NCBI GenBank assembly: GCA_031551255.1
Contig: JAVBNW010000081.1
Span: 1-36,609 of the forward strand
DNA length: 36,609 nucleotides
Direction of reading: 5' to 3'
From: JAVBNW01 sp031551255
Lineage (GTDB): Bacteria > Bacillota > Clostridia > Christensenellales > UBA1750
This document shows, one piece after another, positions 14,656 through 22,890 of this stretch. The position numbers and the translations under genes are program-made. Position 1 is the stretch's first letter. The number at the start of each line of letters is the position of its first letter. Below the pieces are notes generated by a model, which was not told the origin of the DNA, searched no databases, and saw only the letters and a list, made by a program, of their open reading frames with translations.

Positions 14656-15719
14656 CTGTTTTCCTCCATCTTTGCGCTGACGCGCCGCCGCCTTTTGATT
14701 AGATCTTCCACCTGCTGCGCGCTCTGCGCCGCGGCCAACGCTCTATCCGTCCAAAAAAGCGCGCGCACGAAATCTTTTGTGCGGTGCTCTTCCAGTTTTG
14801 CAAGCTCGATCATCGCGTCGACCGATCCATTCTCACGGGCGGCGCGCTCGAGCGCATCGGCCGCCTCGCCATAGCGCCTTAGCCGCTTGTTCAGCACGCC
14901 AAGCGCCATGAGGGCTTCGCCGCTGCCTGCCGCCTCGTAATAGCACGCGGCCCTTCCCTGCTCGCCCATGCGCTCCATCGCACGCCCTACCGATAGCACA
15001 TCCTGCCGATGGCGCAGCGCGGAAGGGTCTTGATAGGCGCGACACAGTTTGTCAAGCAGCAAGGCAAGCGAAACGATGTCCTGCTCGTTGTGCGCAAGGA
15101 TCTCCCGCATCGGCTCAGGATCGCCGGTCTTCACATAGCGGAACCAATACTCCGGCACGAGCTTGCCGGGCAGGTCGTGCTCGCGCTCGATACCAAGCAC
15201 CTGGCACTCGATATCGGTAAGCGTGCAGCTATAAAGCCTTTTTTTGTAGACCCTGCGCGCGCCGTGCAGAAGATCGATGTGCGGAAGGTCCAAAGGCTTT
15301 GGGTTTCGCCTCGCCATCACAAAGCGCGAGCGGAGCAGCGGCACGTCGAAGGATTTGCCGTTGTATGTGACGAGAACATCGCTTGCAAGGAGCTCTTGTT
15401 CGAGCTGTTTGAGCATGTCCTCTTCTTGATCGTAATCGGAAAGGTAGTATTGTGAAACGCGCAGGCGTCCAGCTTCCATCTTACCGACGCCAACCAGGAT
15501 TGCCAGCGTGCCGGCGCCGCCCATAAGCCCCGTCGTCTCCGTGTCGATAAAGAGCGGGGATGCGCCGTATCCTCCGAGGAGCCGCATCTCCTGATCCGAA
15601 AAATCCGCCTGTATATCGAAAAAATTTTCCGTTTTATGGCAAGTGGGTGCCGCCGCTTCGCAAGCCTGCTCGGGCGGACGAGTGGCAATCGAGCGCAGGC
15701 GATCCCTAAGGCCGCTCAT
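14652..15719 (-). CDS. mrfB: MrfB/YprB-type DEDDh exonuclease with TPR-like C-terminus
   Basis: 355 residues. An RNase H-like exonuclease domain (about 40-215) has LFIDTETTGL (Asp and Glu of the DEDD motif), VTYNGKSFDVPLLRSRF (second Asp), and HNEQDIVSLALLLDKL (His and last Asp), the DEDDh pattern. The remaining 130 residues form TPR-like helices. It corresponds to B. subtilis YprB (MrfB), a metal-dependent exonuclease working with MrfA in repair of mitomycin C damage. It overlaps mrfA by 14 bases and the TPR gene by 4, so the three are read as one unit. It is shorter than the B. subtilis protein, about 413 residues as recalled. Confidence 0.88.
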   Translation of the reverse strand: MSGLRDRLRSIATRPPEQACEAAAPTCHKTENFFDIQADFSDQEMRLLGGYGASPLFIDTETTGLMGGAGTLAILVGVGKMEAGRLRVSQYYLSDYDQEEDMLKQLEQELLASDVLVTYNGKSFDVPLLRSRFVMARRNPKPLDLPHIDLLHGARRVYKKRLYSCTLTDIECQVLGIEREHDLPGKLVPEYWFRYVKTGDPEPMREILAHNEQDIVSLALLLDKLCRAYQDPSALRHRQDVLSVGRAMERMGEQGRAACYYEAAGSGEALMALGVLNKRLRRYGEAADALERAARENGSVDAMIELAKLEEHRTKDFVRALFWTDRALAAAQSAQQVEDLIKRRRRVSAKMEENR

Positions 15720-17961
15720 GGTCGAGCCTCCCTAAAATCTGCATGGCGGCAAGCTTAACTCCTTCTCCTGCCGGGCCGATGCACGACGGACAGCCCTGCT
15801 CGCATGGGCACGCATTCAAAGCTTCCCGGGCGCGGGCAAGCAGAGCAGGTATAAGCTCGTATACCTTTTCCGAAAGGCCGATTCCCCCGGGCAGCGTATC
15901 GTGAAAGAAGATCGTGGGCATTTCGGTAAATGGATCGCGCACGTGATAGTGCACCGACACGTCAAACGGCGAACACATCAGGTACAGCGGCGCAATGCCG
16001 CGCAAGACGTTTGCGATGCCGACCATGGCTGCCTGCGCGAGCTCCTTCGAAAACCCTTCCACCACTTTTTCGGGCACGATCATCCAGGCGGCGGTGGTAT
16101 GCATTTCCAGCTCGGGCAGGTTGACGGGCCCCCAGCCCAGGTTTTCGTGGGTGTCGAACTTCATCTTCTTAAACAGCGTAACGATGGAGGACACCAAAAC
16201 TTCGCCCATGGCCCTGTCGCCTTGTTTGGAAAATACATCCAATACCCGCAGGGAGGTCGAAAGATCCGCGTCGGTATAATAATCCACATCCACGGCGCGA
16301 ATGTACGCCTTGTGGTCGTCAAAATCCAGCTTCTCCACCTGGTATTGCCGCCCCTCGTGCATATAGATGGCCTGCTCGTGCAAGAGCATCGGCACGGTGA
16401 AGCGGTCCATTTCACCGATGACGCGATGGTGCGACGGCTCGGAAATATCCACGATCAAAAAATTTTCGTCCGTCGCCGTGCGCAGAGACACCTCGCTGGC
16501 GGGAAACTCCTCGGCCATCCAGTGGTATTTGCCGCCCGCTTCGCGCACGATCCCCTCTTCTGTCAAGTATGTAAGCATCGCGTCCGTCGCATCCAGCCCC
16601 GCATACGTCTCTCCCCTCGCAAACGGGAGCTCGTAGGCGGCGCATTTGATATGGCTCATCAGCACATACAGGTTTTCCGGGTGAATGAGCGCGGTCTCCG
16701 GCGATTGCCCAAAGAAGTAATCCGGATGCGCGACGATGTACTGATCCATCGGCGAGGAAGATGCGACCAGCACCGTGGCGCTCGCGCCCTGCCTGCGCCC
16801 CGCCCGGCCCGCCTGCTGCCACGTGGAGGCGATCGTCCCCGGGTAGCCGCACAGCACGCAAGCTTCCAACCTGCCGATGTCGATGCCCAGCTCGAGCGCA
16901 TTGGTAGAAACCACCGCGGTGACATCGCCGTTGCGTAGGCCATACTCGATTTCGCGCCTAAGCGTCGGCAAAAAGCCGCCGCGGTAGGCGCGCACGCGTT
17001 CGGCCCCGCCAAGCGGATCGCGAACGAGGCGCTTGAGATAAGTTGCCAATACCTCGACCGCCAAGCGCGACCGCGCAAATACAATGGTTTGTATATCGTT
17101 TTGCACCAAAGTCGACGCGATATCCCGCGACGCGAGCAGGCTTCCTCGCCGTATGCCCAGCTGTTTGTTGACGACCGGCGGGTTGAAGAAAATCACGTGC
17201 TTTTCAGCGGCCGGCGCTCCGTTTTGATCGATCAGCGTCATGTGCCTTGCGGTAAGGCGCTCCGCAAGCTCGCCCGGGTTGGCGATCGTGGCGGAGCAGC
17301 AGATGAAGCGAGGGTTCGCTCCGTAAAACGCGCAAATCCTCGTAAGCCTGCGCAGTACATTCGCAAGATGCGAGCCGAACACGCCGCGGTAGGCGTGGAT
17401 CTCGTCGATGACCACATACTTAAGGTTTTCAAACAGCTTCACCCACTTGGTGTGGTTGGGCAAAATGCCCGAGTGCAGCATGTCGGGGTTGGTTACGACG
17501 ATATGCCCGGCCGAGCGCACCTTGGAGCGCGCGGAGGCGGGCGTGTCCCCATCGTACGTAAACGCCTTGATGTCTGCGTCGGCATCCTGCACGAAGGAGT
17601 AGAGCTCCGCAACCTGGTCGGCGGCGAGCGCCTTGGTTGGAAAGATGTACAGCGCGCGCGCATCCTGGTTTTTGATGATCGCATCCATCACCGGCAGGTT
17701 GTAGCATAGCGTTTTTCCGGATGCCGTAGGGGTCACAACACAGATGTCGCGGCCCGCCACCGCGGCCTCCACCGCCTCGCGCTGGTGTGAATATAGCCTG
17801 TGCACGCCTTTTTTGCGCAGCGCGTCCACGAGCGCGGTGGAAAGCGAGGCCGGCGGATCGGCATATACCGCTTCCCTCGCGGGCACAACGCGCCAGGAGG
17901 TTACGTTTTCCATAAAACCGGGCATATCGCGCCACCGGCTCAGCAGCTGCATGAGGTTCAT
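15706..17961 (-). CDS. mrfA: MrfA/YprA-type DEAD/DEAH-box DNA helicase with DUF1998 domain
   Basis: 751 residues, close to B. subtilis YprA. Walker A (VVTPTASGKTLCYNLPV), DEIH (YVVIDEIHAYRG), motif III (CCSATIANP), TNALELGIDIG and QQAGRAGRR form the two helicase lobes; the C-terminal DUF1998 region ends in NACPCEQGCPSCIGP, part of a four-Cys metal site with the Cys in LMCSPFDV. The family unwinds DNA in the mitomycin repair pathway with MrfB. Start ATG 17961 follows GGGAGGG at somewhat long spacing; the in-frame ATG at 18000 has no site and would sit nine bases from the predicted transcription start. Confidence 0.92.
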   Translation of the reverse strand: MNLMQLLSRWRDMPGFMENVTSWRVVPAREAVYADPPASLSTALVDALRKKGVHRLYSHQREAVEAAVAGRDICVVTPTASGKTLCYNLPVMDAIIKNQDARALYIFPTKALAADQVAELYSFVQDADADIKAFTYDGDTPASARSKVRSAGHIVVTNPDMLHSGILPNHTKWVKLFENLKYVVIDEIHAYRGVFGSHLANVLRRLTRICAFYGANPRFICCSATIANPGELAERLTARHMTLIDQNGAPAAEKHVIFFNPPVVNKQLGIRRGSLLASRDIASTLVQNDIQTIVFARSRLAVEVLATYLKRLVRDPLGGAERVRAYRGGFLPTLRREIEYGLRNGDVTAVVSTNALELGIDIGRLEACVLCGYPGTIASTWQQAGRAGRRQGASATVLVASSSPMDQYIVAHPDYFFGQSPETALIHPENLYVLMSHIKCAAYELPFARGETYAGLDATDAMLTYLTEEGIVREAGGKYHWMAEEFPASEVSLRTATDENFLIVDISEPSHHRVIGEMDRFTVPMLLHEQAIYMHEGRQYQVEKLDFDDHKAYIRAVDVDYYTDADLSTSLRVLDVFSKQGDRAMGEVLVSSIVTLFKKMKFDTHENLGWGPVNLPELEMHTTAAWMIVPEKVVEGFSKELAQAAMVGIANVLRGIAPLYLMCSPFDVSVHYHVRDPFTEMPTIFFHDTLPGGIGLSEKVYELIPALLARAREALNACPCEQGCPSCIGPAGEGVKLAAMQILGRLDHERP

Positions 17962-17995
17962 CAGGCGACCGCCCTCCCGCGTTCTTTCGTATGCA

Positions 17996-18009
17996 TGCAC
18001 ATGTGTTCG
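17996..18009. promoter_or_regulatory. Possible LexA (SOS) box overlapping the mrfA transcription start
   Basis: The 14 bases TGCACATGTGTTCG resemble the Gram-positive LexA operator CGAAC-N4-GTTCG: the right half is exact and the left half has two mismatches. The site covers the predicted start of the mrfA transcript, where repressor binding would block transcription. Degenerate and unproven. Confidence 0.35.
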
Positions 18010-18015
18010 TATACG

Positions 18016-18044
18016 ATTATAGCGCCTGTTTCCGCCGCTGTCTA
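18016..18044 (-). promoter_or_regulatory. Sigma-A promoter of mrfA-mrfB-TPR
   Basis: On the minus strand TAGACA (18039-18044), a 17-base spacer and TATAAT (18016-18021). The start near 18009 gives a leader of about 48 bases to the mrfA ATG at 17961. No other promoter is needed for the three overlapping genes. Confidence 0.8.
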
Positions 18045-18074
18045 CCGAAGATGCGAAAAGCGCCTCCGCCTGTT

Positions 18075-19589
18075 TTACGGCCGTGCGAAAGGACCGGTTC
18101 TTGTAACGGTTAGCCTGTAGCCCATATCGGAATCATCCAGGGCGATGCCCGTCAAATGGATTCGCCCATCTTCACTGTACACGTAATAATCCACATCGTT
18201 CATGTTGCCGGTCTCACCCGTCGCGTTGCGCGGATCGCGCATGTACAAAACGCCGTCTAAATAGGCGAATTCTATCTCCGTCTCTCCGCCGAGCTCCATG
18301 CCGAAATCCTCCGCGTACGTGCCTTCCGAAATCACGATACCCGTGCCGTCGGGGTTGAGCTGAATGTACAGCCGAAATGCCAGCCCGAGAGGAATTTCCA
18401 CGCCGCCCATCAGAACATCCGCCTCGCCCTCATAGGTGCCGGACAGGATGTCGCATATACCGGCTTGAGCCGGGGCGTCAAACATTTCGTCCTTCGCAGG
18501 CTTGGGAGGGTCGCGATAGTCGTCCTTTTTCTTGGGAATGTCCGGCGGCTTGGGGGGTGCGGTGGGCTGCGCGGCTTTCGTGGGCAAAACGCTTTTGATA
18601 AGCGGATAGTACGCGTATTCGTTCTGATCATCCATGATGCGAAAGAACACGTACTCGTCGTCGACAAACACGGCGGCGGCGTGCACGCCGTCCTCTAAAA
18701 CCTCAGGTTCTCCGCCGCTTAAGGGCGCCGCGCAGGGCTTTCCATCCGCAACGTAGTACATCCAGCCGCCCTCGAGCAAAAAACAGCTTACGCTCTCTAG
18801 GGCAGCGGTTTGCGCGATAAGCTCGTTTCCCTCCGCCGTCAACCTGCCGACCCGATCGTATGCATCCCTATCGATGTAATACAACCCATCCTCATAGCCG
18901 ATCAGCATGCCGCAGCGCACGCCGCATACCTCGGGCTCAGATGCGCTTGCCGATGCATCCACACAATATAACATGCCCCCTTGGGCAGTGGCCGTCAGGT
19001 AAAGCTTTCCTTCATAAAGAGCGATTTCGCCGACATTCCCGGAAAACAGCAGAGCTGTTTCGCCGTCGCCATCCAAAGAGGCGCGATACGCGCCCGCATC
19101 CGCGATGTAATAAACGTAGCCGCCGCTCGCCAAATAGGAATGTCCCTTGTCCGGCAGGATGGGCTGCGCCTCGCCGCTTGCCTTATCGTACGCCCATAGG
19201 CCGCCGGGAAATGCAAACCCTTCCCGCGCCATCAGGCCGGGATCGTCCATTTCGGCGCCAAAAACGGCCCCGCGGGCGTCGTTCATGTGGGCGAAGGGCG
19301 CATCGTAAAGCGAAGTGAGCTTTTCATCCTCAAAGAGCGCGAGCATGCCGCCGGCACATAGGTATGTATCGGCTCCGTCGTAGCAGACAAGCCCGCCGTT
19401 GGCGACATTGCCGGGGTTGTTCGCTTCGCGGTATGTTCCTCCCCAAAGCGCGCCGCTCGAGATGTCGGCATCACCGCCTTCGCCCGCAACCGCTTCGAGC
19501 GCCTGAAAAAGTTGGGATAGTTCCGCGCATCCGGCACATACGAACGCCAACACCATTGCCGTAATTACGATTGTAAGTCGTTTGCTCAT
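18075..19589 (-). CDS. Secreted lipoprotein with beta-propeller-like repeats
   Basis: 504 residues. An N-terminal signal with lipobox VCAGC (Cys21) indicates a lipid-anchored surface protein. Residues about 50-345 contain repeated segments such as GGYVYYIADAGAYRASLDG, EDGLYYIDRDAYDRVGRL and GGWMYYVADGKPCAAPLSGG, which resemble DUF5050-type propeller blades. A Pro/Lys linker (about 355-385) leads to a C-terminal beta-rich domain (about 390-500) rich in Gly, Glu and Tyr. No enzyme motif. The ATG at 19589 follows GGAG; a longer frame from 19637 has no site and would spoil the signal peptide. It ends 31 bases beyond the mrfA promoter. Confidence 0.8.
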   Translation of the reverse strand: MSKRLTIVITAMVLAFVCAGCAELSQLFQALEAVAGEGGDADISSGALWGGTYREANNPGNVANGGLVCYDGADTYLCAGGMLALFEDEKLTSLYDAPFAHMNDARGAVFGAEMDDPGLMAREGFAFPGGLWAYDKASGEAQPILPDKGHSYLASGGYVYYIADAGAYRASLDGDGETALLFSGNVGEIALYEGKLYLTATAQGGMLYCVDASASASEPEVCGVRCGMLIGYEDGLYYIDRDAYDRVGRLTAEGNELIAQTAALESVSCFLLEGGWMYYVADGKPCAAPLSGGEPEVLEDGVHAAAVFVDDEYVFFRIMDDQNEYAYYPLIKSVLPTKAAQPTAPPKPPDIPKKKDDYRDPPKPAKDEMFDAPAQAGICDILSGTYEGEADVLMGGVEIPLGLAFRLYIQLNPDGTGIVISEGTYAEDFGMELGGETEIEFAYLDGVLYMRDPRNATGETGNMNDVDYYVYSEDGRIHLTGIALDDSDMGYRLTVTRTGPFARP

Positions 19590-19644
19590 ATCTCCACTCC
19601 ATACTATAACGTTTTCGTAAAACGCATAAAGAACCATCCGGCAA

Positions 19645-19650
19645 ATTATA
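19645..19650 (-). promoter_or_regulatory. Possible -10 box for the lipoprotein gene
   Basis: A consensus TATAAT on the minus strand lies about 55 bases upstream of the lipoprotein start; the -35 region is weak. It stands in the 178-base gap to the next gene, which otherwise holds only the REP-like motif at 19742-19767. Confidence 0.4.
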
Positions 19651-19741
19651 ACATTTTCGCCGGCATTTAGCGAACGGCTTCCTTAATTTTTTCATTCATT
19701 CGGCGCAACGCGGCAGAAGGGAAAGACGTGCGGAGCTTCAT

Positions 19742-19767
19742 AAGAACCAAGGGGACGGAAAAGAACC
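19742..19767. repeat. REP-like GGGGACGG motif between direct AAGAACC repeats
   Basis: AAGAACC (19742-19748) and AAGAACC (19761-19767) flank AAGGGGACGGA. The core AACCAAGGGGACGG resembles dispersed GGGGACGG/CCGTCCCC sequences often seen between genes of clostridia, some thought to be mobilised by REP-associated transposases. It lies directly against the stop codon of the membrane protein. No transposase is in the window. Confidence 0.4.
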
Positions 19768-20226
19768 CTATGCCCCGCCTTCGCGCGAGGAATCGGAATC
19801 CGCGGCATCCTCTTTAAGGGGCGGCTCCGCATCTTCTTCCGCCTCATAGGCCAGCGCATGATTCCTTTTTAGGTATACAAGCAGGCAATACATCGCAAGC
19901 GATCCGGCAAGCGCCAGCGGCACATACCCGATTAACAGGGAAAGCGAGTATACGCCCTCCAGGCGCAAAAAAGCGAGCAGCGTAAACAACACCGCGGGAA
20001 GCGCCCAACCTAGATACCACGGCAGCCTTAGCAGCGCCCAGAGCGCGCCCAGCAAAAAGACGAGAATCGGCAGAACCACGCGCAGCACGGCCATTTGCGT
20101 GGAAGGGGCGAAAATCATGATCACGCTGACGATAAGGAACGTAAGCAAGGAAGCCGCCCCGACGGCAAGGTAGCGGATACCGATCGGAAAAGAGGCCACG
20201 CTGGCCCGATAGTTGCGTCTCATCAT
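19768..20226 (-). CDS. Small integral membrane protein of unknown function
   Basis: 152 residues from ATG 20226, preceded by GGGTGGGG; an in-frame ATG at 20241 has no site. Four hydrophobic segments are visible (for example YLAVGAASLLTFLIVSVIMIF, VVLPILVFLLGALWALL, YLGWALPAVLFTLLAFL, and LIGYVPLALAGSLAMYCLLVYL), then an acidic tail rich in Glu, Asp and Ser. No family recognised. It follows ynbB by 61 bases on the same strand and may end that operon. Confidence 0.7.
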   Translation of the reverse strand: MMRRNYRASVASFPIGIRYLAVGAASLLTFLIVSVIMIFAPSTQMAVLRVVLPILVFLLGALWALLRLPWYLGWALPAVLFTLLAFLRLEGVYSLSLLIGYVPLALAGSLAMYCLLVYLKRNHALAYEAEEDAEPPLKEDAADSDSSREGGA

Positions 20227-20287
20227 GATGCCCCACCCCATTGATTATGTTGTTGTCGCACAGTATGGTATTGCCGAAAGTGAAAGT

Positions 20288-21517
20288 TTATGAAAGAGCC
20301 TCGAGGGCAAATTGTACGGCGAGCCGGATTTGCTCGTAGGTTAGCCCGCCCTGCATGTAGACGATATAGGGCTCGCGCATGGGCGCGTCTGCGGAAAGCT
20401 CGATGGAAGCGCCGCCGACAAAAGTTCCTGCGGCCATGATGACGTCGTGATCGTAGCCCGGCATGGGCCACGGTTCAGGCATGACGTGAGAATCAATAGG
20501 AGAAGCGGCCTGAATGGCTCTGCAAAATGCCACGAGCCGATCGGGCGACCCGAGCTGAATGGCTTGAATGATATCCTCCCGCGCCTCGCCAGCGCGCGGG
20601 CTGACGGGGTAGCCGGCGCGCTTAAACACGCATGCCGCGAGCATGGCGCCTTTTACCGCCTGGCAAACCGTGTGCGGCGCCATATACAACCCCTGATAAT
20701 ACGATTGGTAACCCGCCTGCCAGCTGCCGATCTCTCGCCCCAAATTGGGCGCCGTCAGGCGTGCCGCACAAGCCTCCACGACATCGTGCTCTCCGGCAAT
20801 GTAGCCGCCCGTTGGCGCCAGGCCGCCTCCCGGGTTTTTAATGAGGGAACCGACGACGGCATCCGCCCCCATGGAGCAGGGCTCTTGCTCGCATACGAAC
20901 TCTCCATAGCAGTTGTCCACCATCACGCGCACGTCGCGAACCGCTTTCACGGCCGCGATGGCGCTGCCAAGATCGCGCAGTTTGATCGTAGGCCGCCAGC
21001 TATAGCCACGCGAGCGCTGAAAGGCGACGAGCGCAATGGAAGAATCCTCCCGTAAAGTTTGCTCGATCAAGGGAATGTTTAAACTTCCATCCGCAAGAAG
21101 GTCGATTTGACGATAGCGGATTCCCCAATCGGCCAACGTGCCCGGGCGGGGCTTATCTATCCCGATCACGCCGTGAAGCGTATCGTACGGCGCGCCCGAC
21201 GCATACAGAAGGGTTTGCCCAGGGCGCGTAAGTGCAAATAGGCACACGGTAAGCGCGTGGGTACCGGAGGCGATGCCGGGTCGCACGAGCGCGTCCTGCG
21301 CCCCCATCGCATCCGCAAAAACGGCTTCGAAGGCATCGCGTCCGTCGTCTCCATAGCCGTAGCCCGTGCTCGGCGAAAAGTGCCTTGCAGCAATGCTGTG
21401 ACGCTGAAACGCGCGAAGGACGCGCCCAAATGTGCTCCTCTCGATGGCTTCGGCCCGTTGAAACGTATTCGCTAAGGTTGCCTCTGCCTCTCGCACGGCG
21501 CGCTGGGCGCTTGTCAT
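20288..21517 (-). CDS. ynbB: YnbB-like PLP enzyme (aluminium-resistance / methionine gamma-lyase family)
   Basis: 409 residues of a PLP-dependent Cys/Met-metabolism type fold. FSPSTGYGYGDDGRDAFE, GIASGTHAL, MVDNCYGEFVCEQEP and the Schiff-base lysine region GSLIKNPGGGLAPTGGYIAG are typical of the group annotated as aluminium-resistance proteins, of which B. subtilis YnbB is a member. Its real substrate is not settled; cystathionine- or methionine-lyase activity is only suggested by the fold. The ATG overlaps the hfq stop (ATGA). Confidence 0.85.
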   Translation of the reverse strand: MTSAQRAVREAEATLANTFQRAEAIERSTFGRVLRAFQRHSIAARHFSPSTGYGYGDDGRDAFEAVFADAMGAQDALVRPGIASGTHALTVCLFALTRPGQTLLYASGAPYDTLHGVIGIDKPRPGTLADWGIRYRQIDLLADGSLNIPLIEQTLREDSSIALVAFQRSRGYSWRPTIKLRDLGSAIAAVKAVRDVRVMVDNCYGEFVCEQEPCSMGADAVVGSLIKNPGGGLAPTGGYIAGEHDVVEACAARLTAPNLGREIGSWQAGYQSYYQGLYMAPHTVCQAVKGAMLAACVFKRAGYPVSPRAGEAREDIIQAIQLGSPDRLVAFCRAIQAASPIDSHVMPEPWPMPGYDHDVIMAAGTFVGGASIELSADAPMREPYIVYMQGGLTYEQIRLAVQFALEALS

Positions 21518-21756
21518 TCCTCGCCTTCCTCAGGGGTATACTGCACGGGGCGTGTGGGCGTTACGGTGGAGACGGCGTGTTTATAGGCCATCATTTGGCG
21601 GCCATCCGAATCGATAAGAATCACAAAATTATCAAAACCCCGGATCGTACCCTTGATCGGCACGCCGTTGACCAGATGAACGGTAACGGGTATGCGCTCC
21701 TTGCGAACCGCGTTGAGAATAATGTCCTGCAAATTGGTGGTCTTCAACGTCGCCAT
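21514..21756 (-). CDS. hfq: RNA chaperone Hfq
   Basis: About 80 residues with the Sm fold: NLQDIILNAVRKERIPVTV, the Sm1 strand LVNGVPIKGTIRGFDNFVILI and Sm2 YKHAVSTV. It forms hexamer rings that bind small RNAs and A-rich mRNA; in Bacillota its role is often mild. The start is uncertain: the AAGGAG site directly touches the ATG at 21756 (zero spacing), while an in-frame TTG at 21747 lies nine bases away and gives MKTTNLQD. The C-terminal tail is short and acidic. It is followed by ynbB with a 4-base overlap, and by synteny belongs to miaA-hfq. Confidence 0.93.
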   Translation of the reverse strand: MATLKTTNLQDIILNAVRKERIPVTVHLVNGVPIKGTIRGFDNFVILIDSDGRQMMAYKHAVSTVTPTRPVQYTPEEGEE

Positions 21757-21777
21757 CTCCTTGCTATCGGCTGTTCT

Positions 21778-21940
21778 TATAGTCGCCCAACCCCAAAAGC
21801 GGAACGACGAGCGAGAGGTTTTTTCGCAGGGCAAGGAGGCGGAAGGAGGCGTAGCCGGCAGCTACGCCGACTGGAGCTCGACGCCGCCATGCGGGAAAAG
21901 ATCCGCTCGCATGCTCTGCATTTGGGGTTGAGTGACTATA
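21778..21940 (-). ncRNA. Structured element in the likely 5' leader of hfq (copy B)
   Basis: An outer helix of TATAGTC (21778-21784) with GACTATA (21934-21940) and, after a 3x3 internal loop, CAACCCCAAA (21788-21797) with TTTGGGGTTG (21921-21930) closes the element. AGCGGA (21798-21803) pairs with TCCGCT (21902-21907), and GGCGTAGC (21848-21855) with GCTACGCC (21861-21868). Copy A is at 13621-13744. It lies between miaA and hfq; with the promoter at 21940-21948 most of it would be in the hfq leader. Strand of function is not certain, since a palindromic repeat would look the same. Confidence 0.5.
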
Positions 21941-21948
21941 GTATACCA
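21940..21948 (-). promoter_or_regulatory. Internal extended -10 promoter upstream of hfq
   Basis: On the minus strand TGGTATACT, the same extended -10 as at the miaB promoter. No good -35 is seen. Transcription would start near 21933, leaving a leader of about 177 bases before hfq. The -10 overlaps the last base of the structured element. Confidence 0.5.
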
Positions 21949-21984
21949 GTTTATCGGTTATTCCTGTTTCAGGCAATAGATAAA

Positions 21985-22890
21985 TCAGGTTTCCGCGAAA
22001 TATTCCATAAGTTTTGCTTCCACATGCGGATCGAGCGCGTCAAACCAGCGAATGCGGACATCCCGCTTAAACCAGGTCATCTGGCGTTTCGCATACTGGC
22101 GCGTCCGCGTCTTAATATGCCGGATAGCCTCATCCAGCGAAGCATCGCCTCGAAATACCTCGAAAAGCTCCTTGTAGCCCAACGCCTGCGCAGCGGTCTG
22201 CAAATCTTTTTGAAGCAACGCGCGCGCTTCGGCCTCCAGGCCCGCGCGCATCATAGCGTCTACGCGCTCGTCGATGCGCAGGTTGAGCTGCTCCCTGTTA
22301 AGAGACAATCCGGCCATGCGCACATCGTAGAAGGATTGCGCAAACGACGCCCTCTCCCCGATCGGCCTTCCCGTGATGTCGTATACCTCGAGCGCGCGGA
22401 TCACGCGGCGCGTGTCGTTTTCGTGTAGTTTCTCCGCGCTCTTGGGGTCTCTCTCCCGCAACTGCCCATGCAGTGCGGACGCGCCGTTTTGCGCAAGGTA
22501 CTTTTCCCAGCGCTCACGCTCCTCTCCGCCGCCTTGGGCCTGGGCAAAATCGAGCCCGTCGAGCAAAGCGCTCACATAAAGGCCGGTTCCACCCACAACC
22601 AAGGGGACATTTCCCCGCGCAAGAATTTCCGCTATCGCCAAAGCCCCCTCCTGACGGAAGCGGGCGGCCGTGTACTTCTGCCCAGGATCGGCCACGTCGA
22701 TCATATGGTGGCGCACAAGGGCCCTTTCGGCCTGCGTGGATTTGGCGGTTCCAATATCCATACCCCGATATACCTGCATAGAATCGGCGGATACGATTTC
22801 CATGGAAAGCGCCCGGGCCACCGCGAGCGCCGCCGCGGATTTTCCGGACGCCGTCGGCCCGACGAGCGCGCATACCAAAGGTTTGATCAT
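21985..22890 (-). CDS. miaA: tRNA dimethylallyltransferase
   Basis: 301 residues, usual length. P-loop GPTASGKS near the N-terminus, the DSMQVYRGMDIGTAK motif, VVGGTGLYVSALL and the tRNA-binding RQYAKRQMTWFKRD near the end are hallmarks. It transfers a dimethylallyl group to N6 of A37 in tRNAs reading UNN codons, giving i6A, the substrate of MiaB encoded upstream in the same operon. The ATG overlaps the mutL stop by the ATGA arrangement, with TAGGAG upstream. The gap to hfq holds a structured element. Confidence 0.97.
   Translation of the reverse strand: MIKPLVCALVGPTASGKSAAALAVARALSMEIVSADSMQVYRGMDIGTAKSTQAERALVRHHMIDVADPGQKYTAARFRQEGALAIAEILARGNVPLVVGGTGLYVSALLDGLDFAQAQGGGEERERWEKYLAQNGASALHGQLRERDPKSAEKLHENDTRRVIRALEVYDITGRPIGERASFAQSFYDVRMAGLSLNREQLNLRIDERVDAMMRAGLEAEARALLQKDLQTAAQALGYKELFEVFRGDASLDEAIRHIKTRTRQYAKRQMTWFKRDVRIRWFDALDPHVEAKLMEYFAET

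Noticed and set aside
14652..18044. mrfAB-TPR as a phage-defence island
   Set aside because: A helicase plus nuclease suggests defence, but the sequences match the housekeeping repair pair YprA/YprB closely, and no other defence genes are nearby.
22590..22615. AACCAAGGGGAC inside miaA as another REP-like copy
   Set aside because: It encodes the conserved GNVPLVVGGTG stretch of MiaA, so the likeness is due to coding sequence.
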